Shown piece after piece: positions 1-6,476 of a stretch of DNA of 64,000 bases. This DNA is from Chryseobacterium sp. ON_d1 (GTDB lineage: Bacteria > Bacteroidota > Bacteroidia > Flavobacteriales > Weeksellaceae). The stretch covers positions 54,395 through 118,394 of the forward strand of contig NZ_BJTC01000017.1 in assembly GCF_006829085.1 (NCBI RefSeq). The letters are read 5' to 3'. A program made the translations under genes and the position numbers. The stretch's first letter is position 1. The number at the start of each line of letters is the position of its first letter. Below the pieces are notes generated by a model. It searched no databases. It saw only the letters and a list, made by a program, of their open reading frames with translations, and was not told where the DNA came from.

Positions 1-679
1 AAGAGGCTTTATAGTTAATAACCTCATCTTTATCACCGTGAAAAATAACGACTGGTGACTGAACGGTTTTTAAATATTCACAAGTCTCAAAATTATATTT
101 CAGTAAAAACTTCGGAAGGAATGAAAATTTCTGATTCATTTCATCTTTCATACTGTAATACGGTGCCTGTAAAATCAATAATCCTGCATTATGCATGGAA
201 GCTAATTTTGCAGCTAATCCTGTTCCTACAGAATATCCTAAAATAATAATCTTATTCTCAGGATATCTTTTCAAAAGCTCTTTATAAGCAGTATCAACAT
301 CCGAAAAAAGCTGGTCCTTACTGCTAATTTTATCTTCACTTTTTCCATAGCCTCTGTAATCAAGTATAAACGTATCATAGTTCATACCTTGATATAATGG
401 AGCTACTGCTCCCCAATCTTTAACTGACCCTCCATTTCCATGAAGATAAAAGATGACTCCTTTTGGGTTTTGTGCTTTAAATAATACAGCATTTAAATTC
501 TTATTATCTTTTGTTCTGATCGTTACTTCTTCAAAATCATTATCAAATTTAAATTTGTAATTTTCCGGTAGTTTTTCCGGATAAAAAATAATTTTCTCCT
601 GATAGAAATAAAGCCCAATACATAATATCACATATACCGCAAGGAAAAAAGCCAATATTCCCAGAAGCAATTTCTTCAT
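1..679 (-). CDS. Alpha/beta hydrolase (S33/BEM46-like), partial
   Basis: Open at the left window edge, so the C-terminus is missing; about 226 residues are visible. It starts MKKLLLG and has one N-terminal hydrophobic segment (about residues 3-25), so it is a membrane-anchored or exported hydrolase. Visible hydrolase features are an oxyanion-type HGNGG motif, the DYRGYGKS strand, the nucleophile elbow GYSVGTG (GxSxG) and an HGDKDE stretch near the edge that normally carries the acid residue. The catalytic His would lie outside the window. It begins only 6 bp downstream of the paaC stop, so it is probably co-transcribed with the paa genes. A role in phenylacetate breakdown, for example thioester hydrolysis, is a guess from position only. 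Confidence 0.8.
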   Translation of the reverse strand, partial: MKKLLLGILAFFLAVYVILCIGLYFYQEKIIFYPEKLPENYKFKFDNDFEEVTIRTKDNKNLNAVLFKAQNPKGVIFYLHGNGGSVKDWGAVAPLYQGMNYDTFILDYRGYGKSEDKISSKDQLFSDVDTAYKELLKRYPENKIIILGYSVGTGLAAKLASMHNAGLLILQAPYYSMKDEMNQKFSFLPKFLLKYNFETCEYLKTVQSPVVIFHGDKDEVINYKAS

Positions 680-685
680 GACTTT

Positions 686-1435
686 TTACCACGTACATCC
701 AGGATATGCTCTCTGCATATACTGAAGCTCACAAAGGATATATCCGAAATACTCTGTATGGTATCCTGTTCTGGATTTTGGCTGCATGAAAGGATTTGAT
801 GGATATTCCAACCCGAAATCTGCAAAATCTTTCTTTGTAATAACAAGAAATTTTTCATAAAGGGCATCTGTATCCGGAGCAATATTTAAAGCAACCAGAT
901 CACCCTCACCTTCTGTTTTCGCAAAAAGGCCTTTCGTATATTCCCAGATATTTTCAACAGCTTTTACCAAACGGGATTTACTTTCTTCTGTTCCCTGAGC
1001 AAAAATTTTCATCCAGGAAGCAGCATGAGTATAGTGATATCTTACTTCTTTTAATGACTTTTGAGCAATAGCTGCCAATTCTTCATTAGCAGAATTTGAT
1101 AAAGCCTCATACATCAGTTTCTGATACACTGCAAAAACGTAAACTTTCAGAATCGTCTGAGCATAATCTTCATTGGGAAGTTCTGTCCAGTGTGCGTTCA
1201 GATATTCATGTTCATATCTTAAAAATGCAATATCGTCTTCACTTTTCCCGTTATCGATCACTCTTGAAGCGTAAACGTAAAAGTTATTCGCCTGCCCAAG
1301 TTCGTCCAGCGCAATATTCGTTAATGCAATATCTTCTTCCAAGTAAGGACCTTCACCGCACCATGCAGACAAACGCTGTCCCATAATGAAACTGTCGTCT
1401 GCTAGTTTTAATAAATAATTATATAATGGGTTCAT
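686..1435 (-). CDS. paaC: 1,2-phenylacetyl-CoA epoxidase subunit PaaC
   Basis: A 249-residue protein of the length usual for PaaC, the ferritin-like partner of PaaA in the phenylacetyl-CoA mono-oxygenase. The N-terminal LADDSFIMGQRLSAWCGEGP and ALDELGQANNFYVYAS segments are typical of PaaC. The family fold is a four-helix bundle like PaaA, but PaaC is generally regarded as the structural, non-catalytic member. It belongs to the minus-strand paaK-paaE-paaA-paaB-paaC series. A 90-bp repeat-rich spacer separates it from paaB, which is long for a paa operon. The alpha/beta hydrolase follows 6 bp downstream. The assignment is firm from sequence and context. Confidence 0.93.
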   Translation of the reverse strand: MNPLYNYLLKLADDSFIMGQRLSAWCGEGPYLEEDIALTNIALDELGQANNFYVYASRVIDNGKSEDDIAFLRYEHEYLNAHWTELPNEDYAQTILKVYVFAVYQKLMYEALSNSANEELAAIAQKSLKEVRYHYTHAASWMKIFAQGTEESKSRLVKAVENIWEYTKGLFAKTEGEGDLVALNIAPDTDALYEKFLVITKKDFADFGLEYPSNPFMQPKSRTGYHTEYFGYILCELQYMQRAYPGCTW

Positions 1436-1525
1436 TGTTTAGTAGATTTCAGATTTCAGATGCTAGATTTCAGATTGACAAAAAAGTCCAGTATCTGAGA
1501 TCTCACATCTTGAAGTCTTTATTAA
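1436..1525. repeat. Short tandem motif in paaB-paaC spacer
   Basis: The 90-bp spacer carries three copies of AGATTTCAG (about 1444-1475), two of them adjacent and the third after a 6-base break, followed by related TCTGAGATCTCACATC. Simple AGATTT-type repeats in spacers look like non-coding filler or a degenerate interspersed element. No ORF or hairpin of note is seen. Confidence 0.5.
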
Positions 1526-1813
1526 TTACATATTTTTTACATCGTTGGGAATCTCGTAGAAAGTTGGATGACGGTATAGCTTGTCATCAGCCGGATCAAA
1601 GAAAGCTTCTTTATCCACTCCTTCAGAAGTCACGATGTATTTACTTGGAACTACCCAAACAGAAGTTCCTTCTTTTCTTCTTGTATAAACGTCTCTGGCA
1701 TTCTGCAAAGCCATTTCTGCTGTTGGTGCCTGCACAACTCCTACGTGTTTGTGGGATAATCCCGGTTTAGTCTGAATAAACACTTCCCACATATCTAAAT
1801 TTGCCATAGTCAA
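1526..1813 (-). CDS. paaB: 1,2-phenylacetyl-CoA epoxidase subunit PaaB
   Basis: A 95-residue protein, the exact size typical of PaaB, the small subunit that bridges PaaA-PaaC units of the phenylacetyl-CoA epoxidase. It contains the conserved WEVFIQTKPGLSHKHVGVVQ start and the ALQNARDVYTRRKEGTSVWV core (ARDvYtRR...WVV) that defines the family. It sits between paaA and paaC on the minus strand. Repeat-bearing spacers flank it on both sides (90 bp to paaC, 105 bp to paaA), so it probably depends on the same transcript rather than on translational coupling. No alternative function is likely. Confidence 0.95.
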   Translation of the reverse strand: MTMANLDMWEVFIQTKPGLSHKHVGVVQAPTAEMALQNARDVYTRRKEGTSVWVVPSKYIVTSEGVDKEAFFDPADDKLYRHPTFYEIPNDVKNM

Positions 1814-1819
1814 ATTAAT

Positions 1820-1918
1820 TTAACAATGTATCAATGTACCAGTTTAACAATGAGATGCTTCGACAGGCTCAGCATGACAATGATTGTTACATTTCTACAT
1901 TGGTATATTGTTACATTA
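1820..1918. repeat. Palindromic interspersed repeat in paaA-paaB spacer
   Basis: The left part (about 1820-1852) is built of AACAATG/TCAATG units. The right part (about 1878-1916) reads the complementary ATTGTTA/ATTGG units, giving an imperfect long inverted repeat. Its centre (1857-1879) is GCTTCGACAGGCTCAGCATGACA, split here as GCTTCGACAGG + CTCAGCATGACA, itself a sequence familiar from interspersed repeats in Bacteroidota. A sister copy without the central insert fills the paaE-paaA spacer. This is probably a REP-like or miniature mobile repeat. Confidence 0.6.
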
Positions 1919-2857
1919 TTATATTACTTCTTTTTGTTGTTTTTCTGCAAATGCGATCGCTGCTTCTTTTACCCAGGCATTTTCTCTCTGCGCTTTTCGT
2001 TTCGTTTCGATACGCTTTTTATTGCAGGGGCCGTTTCCTTTTAAGATTTCCATGAATTCATCCCAGGGAAGTTCTCCGAAATCGTAATGCTGTCTTTCTT
2101 CATTCCATTTCAGATCTTTGTCTGGAATCGTCAGCCCTAAGAATTCAGCCTGAGAGACCGTAACATCAATAAATCTCTGACGAAGACTGTCGTTACTTTC
2201 TCTTTTTACTCTGTAATTCATAGAGATTTTAGAGTTTGGCGAGCTGTCATCATTAGGTCCGAACATCATTAGAGCCGGCCACCAGAAACGGTTTAATGAA
2301 GCCTGAGCCATTTCTTTCTGCTGTTTCGTTCCACGGCAAAGTGCCATCAGGATTTCATATCCCTGTCTCTGGTGGAAAGATTCTTCTTTACAGATTTTCA
2401 CCATCGCTCTTGAATAAGGACCGTAAGAATTCCCCATCAGCATTACCTGGTTCATGATAGCAGCACCGTCTACCAGCCAGCCTATAGCTCCGATATCGGC
2501 CCAGCTTAAGGTAGGATAGTTGAAGATACTTGAATATTTTGCTTTTCCTTCCAACATATCGTCGTAAGTAGCATCTCTGTCTGCCCTGATGCTTCCGTCT
2601 CCTAAAGTTTCAGTGGCGGAATAAAGGTATAAACCATGTCCTGCTTCATCCTGAACTTTTGCCAAAAGAGCCATTTTTCTTCTCAATGAAGGAGCTCTGG
2701 AAATCCAGTTGGCTTCCGGCAGCATTCCTACGATTTCAGAATGGGCGTGCTGTGAAATCTGACGAACCAATAGTTTCCTGTAATCATCAGGCATTACATC
2801 TTTTGGTTCTACTTTATTTTCTTCGTGAACGTATTGAACAAATTTTTCTAAGTCCAT
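1919..2857 (-). CDS. paaA: 1,2-phenylacetyl-CoA epoxidase subunit PaaA
   Basis: A 312-residue catalytic di-iron subunit of the multicomponent phenylacetyl-CoA epoxidase, which converts phenylacetyl-CoA to the ring-1,2-epoxide. Two ExxH-type metal-binding signatures are visible: DEAGHGLYLY in the first half and KEESFHQRQGYE further on. The segment MFGPNDDSSPNSK is typical of PaaA, and the length matches the roughly 310 residues usual for it. It is encoded on the minus strand between paaE and paaB, with repeat-filled spacers on both sides. It needs PaaC for stability and PaaE for electrons, and both are present here. Confidence 0.95.
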   Translation of the reverse strand: MDLEKFVQYVHEENKVEPKDVMPDDYRKLLVRQISQHAHSEIVGMLPEANWISRAPSLRRKMALLAKVQDEAGHGLYLYSATETLGDGSIRADRDATYDDMLEGKAKYSSIFNYPTLSWADIGAIGWLVDGAAIMNQVMLMGNSYGPYSRAMVKICKEESFHQRQGYEILMALCRGTKQQKEMAQASLNRFWWPALMMFGPNDDSSPNSKISMNYRVKRESNDSLRQRFIDVTVSQAEFLGLTIPDKDLKWNEERQHYDFGELPWDEFMEILKGNGPCNKKRIETKRKAQRENAWVKEAAIAFAEKQQKEVI

Positions 2858-2864
2858 AATTTTT

Positions 2865-2940
2865 TCAATTTAACAATGTGTTAATCTAGCAATGTACCAA
2901 TGATTGTTATATTGGTAAATTGTTATATTGTTACATTAAT
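2865..2940. repeat. Palindromic interspersed repeat in paaE-paaA spacer
   Basis: Left arm of TTAACAATG, GCAATG and ACCAATG units, right arm of ATTGTTATATTGG, AATTGTTATATTG and TTACATTAA units. The arms are near-complementary, giving an extended AU-rich hairpin. It is the same family as the repeat in the paaA-paaB spacer, which suggests multiplication inside the operon. Confidence 0.55.
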
Positions 2941-2942
2941 TT

Positions 2943-4028
2943 TTAAACATCATAATTAAGCATCACCACATTGGTTGTCGGGTGACATTGGCAGGTAAGA
3001 ACGTAGCCTCTCGCTACTTCTTCTTCGGTAAGCGCATAGTTTTTCTCCATGAAAACTTCTCCTTCCAAAACTTCCGCTTTACACGTACAGCAAACCCCTC
3101 CTTTACATGCAAAAGGCACAGGTAGATTGTCTTTCAATGCTTTATCTAAGATACTCTCTTTTTTGGAATTAAGGTGGAACGAATATTCATCATCATCAAT
3201 GATTACGGTCACCATACTTTCAATATTGGCAATGGCCTTGAATTCATCGCTCATCTCCTCGGTATTCTCTTCATCAGGAGCCGTGAAATATTCAAATAAC
3301 ACCTGAATAGCAGGAACTTTTTTATCTTTCTTCAGGTAATCTGCAATACCTTTGATCATTTCTGCAGGTCCACAAATGAAGTATGTCGATTCTTTGACAT
3401 CAATATCCGGATATCTCTCAAACAGCAGATCTAATTTTTCAGGAGAAATTCTTCCCTCAAAAATGGGATCTTCATGTTTTTCACGGCTTACTAAATAAAT
3501 AACTTTCAGTCTTCCTTTAAAAGTCTCCACCAGCTTATCAATTTCAGCTTTTTTCATTACATGATTCATGCTTCTGTTGCTATAGAACAAATAAGCATTT
3601 GAATTGGGTTCCTGATAAAGGCTTTCTTTGATATTGGATAGCACAGGAGAAATTCCGCTTCCTGCAGCCAAACCGATATAAGTTTTCACGTTACTTGGAT
3701 GATAAGAGGTATTGAAACCACCCATTGGAGGCATTACTTCCAGCATTTCATCCATATGAAGATGCTCATTGAAATATCCTGAAACTTTTCCGTTTTCCAA
3801 TAATTTAACCAATACTTCCAGTGTATTGCTTTTTTCACTTGGAGCATTACAGATAGAATAAGAACGTCTTTCCTCATTTCCATTGATCATCATTCGGAAA
3901 TTCAGATATTGTCCCTGTTTGAATCTGAACTTATCTTTCAGCTCTTCAGGAATTTCTACCGCTACATTTACCGCATCGGGAGTGTCTTTCTGAACTTTAA
4001 CTGTTTTAAGTTTATAAAATGAATTCAT
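2943..4028 (-). CDS. paaE: 1,2-phenylacetyl-CoA epoxidase reductase PaaE
   Basis: A 361-residue reductase that passes electrons from NAD(P)H through FAD and a 2Fe-2S cluster to PaaA. The N-terminal FNR-like domain (about 1-230) has the FAD motif RSYSICNAPSE and the nucleotide-binding GLAAGSGISPVLSNI. The C-terminal plant-type ferredoxin domain (about 265-361) shows the cysteine pattern CKGGVCCTC with a distal Cys in LTCQCHP. Length and domain order match PaaE. It overlaps the paaK stop by one base (TAATG), which indicates translational coupling to paaK. The classic paa order places paaE after paaC or paaD; here it precedes paaA. Confidence 0.94.
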   Translation of the reverse strand: MNSFYKLKTVKVQKDTPDAVNVAVEIPEELKDKFRFKQGQYLNFRMMINGNEERRSYSICNAPSEKSNTLEVLVKLLENGKVSGYFNEHLHMDEMLEVMPPMGGFNTSYHPSNVKTYIGLAAGSGISPVLSNIKESLYQEPNSNAYLFYSNRSMNHVMKKAEIDKLVETFKGRLKVIYLVSREKHEDPIFEGRISPEKLDLLFERYPDIDVKESTYFICGPAEMIKGIADYLKKDKKVPAIQVLFEYFTAPDEENTEEMSDEFKAIANIESMVTVIIDDDEYSFHLNSKKESILDKALKDNLPVPFACKGGVCCTCKAEVLEGEVFMEKNYALTEEEVARGYVLTCQCHPTTNVVMLNYDV

Positions 4029-5344
4029 TATTTTTTGAGTATTCTATTAATTTTTCCACCTTCGCACTTTGGCAAACTGTCCTGGGCATGAACTTTTACT
4101 TTTGTAGTGATCCCTACCCGTTTTTTTATCTCGTTTTCTATGTTTTTTCCGAAGTTCCCGACAAAATTAAAATAATCATCGGTATTCGCTTCTATTTTCT
4201 GAGACTTTACCATCTCATCATCTATTTCTACGTCAATATCCAACGCAATGCACATATGCTCTTTCTCCACCGGTGTCAGATAGTAATTGGGAACCACCCC
4301 CTTTACGTAAGAGAAAGCATCTTCAATCTGACTTGGATATACATTCACTCCTCTTACTATCAGCATATCATCAGCTCTGCCAACAATAGGTTTCATTTTC
4401 ACCATTGTCCTTTTAGCATTTTCATCATAGTAAAGGCTTGTAATGTCATTGGTCCAGTACCGTAAAAGCGGCATTGCTTTTTTCGTTAAAGTGGTAATTA
4501 CCAAAACACCTTCTTCTCCGAAAGGAACAGGCTGCTTAGTGATCGGATCTAAAATTTCAGGATAAAAATGATCTTCCCATATATAAGCTCCTCCTTTTTC
4601 TTCAAAATCCTCCATAGAAACTCCTGGTCCGATAATTTCACTTAATCCGTAAATATTGGTAGCATGAACTCCCAATCTTTCTTCAATATGACCTCTGATG
4701 ATTTCGGTCCATGGCTCTGAACCTAAAACCGCATATTTAAGACTGATTTCATCTGCTGATATTCCTCTCTTGGCAAATTCATCTGCAATTGTTAAAGCAT
4801 ATGACGGAGAACAGCAAATCACTTCCGGCTTAAAATCCACAATCAGATCTACCTGCCTTGCCGTCATTCCCCCTGAAATAGGAAGAACACTCATTCCCAG
4901 CATTTCTGCTCCGTAGTGAAGGCCTAATCCTCCGGTAAAGATTCCGTAGCCATATGCATTATGCAGCTGCATTCCCGGTCTCGCTCCTGCAGCATGTAAA
5001 GATCTTGCCACTACTTCACTGAAAAGATCCACATCTTCTTTTGTATATCCTACTACCGTTGGTTTTCCCGTGGTACCGCTTGAGCAGTGAATACGCTGAA
5101 GCTCGCTTTTAGGGACTGTAAATAATCCGAACGGATAGTTATCTCTTAAATCCTGTTTGTAAGTAATGGGAAGTTTCGTGATATCCTCAATCGACCTTAT
5201 ATTCTGTGGAGATATTTGCAATTCATCAAATTTCTTTTTATAAAATTCCGACTTCTCTCCCAAATAGCTGATCAGGCTGATCAACCGGTCGGATTGAAGC
5301 TGTCTCAACTGACCCAGCTCCAGATATTCAACTGAAAAATCCAT
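4028..5344 (-). CDS. paaK: Phenylacetate-CoA ligase PaaK
   Basis: An ATP-dependent adenylating enzyme that activates phenylacetate to phenylacetyl-CoA, the entry step of the pathway. Visible motifs are the AMP-binding loop SSGTTGKPTVVGY, YGYGIFTGGLGLHYG, YGLSEIIGPGVSME, YWTNDI and the C-terminal GRADDMLIVRGVNVYPSQIE hinge. I chose MDFSVEYLELGQL as the start, giving 438 residues, which fits the family length. A start five codons upstream (5359) exists, but its codon lies inside a palindrome that looks like an operator. This is the first gene of the minus-strand paa series after the TetR gene, and it is coupled to paaE by a TAATG overlap. Confidence 0.95.
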   Translation of the reverse strand: MDFSVEYLELGQLRQLQSDRLISLISYLGEKSEFYKKKFDELQISPQNIRSIEDITKLPITYKQDLRDNYPFGLFTVPKSELQRIHCSSGTTGKPTVVGYTKEDVDLFSEVVARSLHAAGARPGMQLHNAYGYGIFTGGLGLHYGAEMLGMSVLPISGGMTARQVDLIVDFKPEVICCSPSYALTIADEFAKRGISADEISLKYAVLGSEPWTEIIRGHIEERLGVHATNIYGLSEIIGPGVSMEDFEEKGGAYIWEDHFYPEILDPITKQPVPFGEEGVLVITTLTKKAMPLLRYWTNDITSLYYDENAKRTMVKMKPIVGRADDMLIVRGVNVYPSQIEDAFSYVKGVVPNYYLTPVEKEHMCIALDIDVEIDDEMVKSQKIEANTDDYFNFVGNFGKNIENEIKKRVGITTKVKVHAQDSLPKCEGGKINRILKK

Positions 5345-5352
5345 AAAACTAA

Positions 5353-5366
5353 CTAACATTTGTTAG
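5353..5366. promoter_or_regulatory. Candidate operator upstream of paaK
   Basis: The sequence CTAACATTTGTTAG has 6-bp perfect inverted arms (CTAACA/TGTTAG) around a 2-bp centre, 9 bp before the chosen paaK start. It fits a dimeric repressor such as the adjacent TetR protein. A Crp/Fnr-type regulator binding TTAACAnnTGTTAA-like sites is the alternative. Confidence 0.5.
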
Positions 5367-5405
5367 GTGTAAATTTAAAAAGATTTTGGAAGCTGGCAAA
5401 ATTTT

Positions 5406-5421
5406 TATGACTTTTGTCATA
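5406..5421. promoter_or_regulatory. Second inverted repeat in paaK promoter region
   Basis: TATGACTTTTGTCATA has 6-bp arms with a 4-bp centre. It lies between the paaK start and the TetR stop, about 50 bp upstream of the first palindrome. It partly follows a CAAAATTT sequence (5397-5404) that resembles a minus-strand -7 element (AAATTTTG). It could be an activator or repressor site; the identity of the binder is unknown. Confidence 0.35.
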
Positions 5422-5516
5422 TTTCGAATGATTCTAAATAACAAGATAAAAGCTCAATGCTTTTTCTTGTAAAAAGTATAATGTAAAATGTATTAAGGAT
5501 TCTTCTTGTCAAAGGC

Positions 5517-6095
5517 CTATGAATGTTGGTTTCCTAACAAACCGAAAAGGATTTTCTCTCTGATTTCTTCGGTAATTTCATCCGTGGAATCACTGCTTCT
5601 TTTGAACCAGAAATAAGAATTATTTAAGGTATGGAGGATAAATCTTGTAGTAAATGATGGTGATTTGAGCTCCCAGCCTTCGGCTTTGTAGATCTCAGAA
5701 ATCAGTTCTTCTACCTCCTGCTGGTAGTTTTTTCTTAATTCTACAAATTCTGGAAGCCTTTCTTCAAGATGTTTCCACTCATTAGAATAAATATGAGTAA
5801 CATCGCGGTTTTTAAGAACGACAGAAAGATGCCTGTCCAGAAATAAATTCAACTTTTCCTTTGGAGCAATATCTGTATTTTTTACTTCCTGAAGCTCATC
5901 AAAAAACTCCTGAGCAATGCCGAAACAGATCCATTCCAAAATTTCTTCCTTTGAACGGATATGCGCATACAGTGATGCCGCCTTGATATTGAGTTTCGTA
6001 GCAAGATCTCTTACTGAGCTTCCCATATATCCTTTCTCTTTGAAAAGCTCAACTGCTACGTCTAGTATTTTTCTCTGTTTTTCTTTTAGTTCCAT
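5517..6095 (-). CDS. TetR/AcrR family regulator, probable regulator of the paa genes
   Basis: A 192-residue one-component regulator. The N-terminal helix-turn-helix (about residues 8-54) has the TetR pattern ILDVAVELFKEKGYMGSSVR ... LNIKAASLYAHIRSKEEIL, where SLYAHIRSKEEIL is the recognition helix and its flank. The C-terminal helical ligand-binding domain is variable. It lies immediately upstream of and co-directional with paaK, separated by about 170 bp that hold two palindromes, so control of the paa genes in response to phenylacetyl-CoA is a reasonable inference (PaaR-like). The likely -7 element TACTTTTG lies at 6107-6114. No paa-specific residue can be verified by eye. Confidence 0.85.
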   Translation of the reverse strand: MELKEKQRKILDVAVELFKEKGYMGSSVRDLATKLNIKAASLYAHIRSKEEILEWICFGIAQEFFDELQEVKNTDIAPKEKLNLFLDRHLSVVLKNRDVTHIYSNEWKHLEERLPEFVELRKNYQQEVEELISEIYKAEGWELKSPSFTTRFILHTLNNSYFWFKRSSDSTDEITEEIREKILFGLLGNQHS

Positions 6096-6106
6096 CTGGT
6101 AAAATG

Positions 6107-6114
6107 CAAAAGTA
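6107..6114 (-). promoter_or_regulatory. Promoter -7 element for the TetR gene
   Basis: CAAAAGTA on the plus strand is TACTTTTG on the minus strand, an exact Bacteroidota TAnnTTTG element. It lies 12 bp before the start codon, implying a very short leader. Confidence 0.5.
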
Positions 6115-6259
6115 ATTATTATGATTTAAACTGTCCATTTTTTTGAGGCTAAAAAGAAAAAGATCATTTTTATTCTGATCCGGTTTCGCCATTTTACTAA
6201 CTGCTTTACAAGGATATGACTATTTGTTCATGAGTTATAAAGAAATAATTGCGAAATCG

Positions 6260-6313
6260 GAAATTTTGTCAAGTTAAATTTCCGTTAAAAATGCAAAATC
6301 CGGAAATTTTGTC
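6260..6313. promoter_or_regulatory. Inverted and direct repeats upstream of clpB
   Basis: CGGAAATTT (6260-6268) and AAATTTCCG (6278-6286) form a perfect 9-bp inverted repeat with a 9-bp centre. CGGAAATTTTGTC at 6260-6272 is repeated exactly at 6301-6313, 41 bp downstream. The site lies in the 381-bp gap between the TetR gene and clpB, about 165 bp before the clpB ATG. It could be an operator for stress control of clpB; no CIRCE element was seen. The rest of the gap shows nothing else distinct. Confidence 0.4.
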
Positions 6314-6476
6314 TGTATTTTTTATAAATTTAATAATTGAACAGTTTTTGCGATACAGTCATCGAATTAAATGATTAAATAATTGATGGCATTAAGAAAC
6401 TGAGCCTCAGAATTTGGTTTCTTGATGTTTTTAAAAACTGAACTTTGAACGAATCATTACCAAAAATATATAAAAT

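Noticed and set aside
4019..4465. 148-residue plus-strand ORF opposite paaK
   Set aside because: It is antisense to the conserved C-terminal domain of paaK; the aromatic-rich translation looks like a shadow frame.
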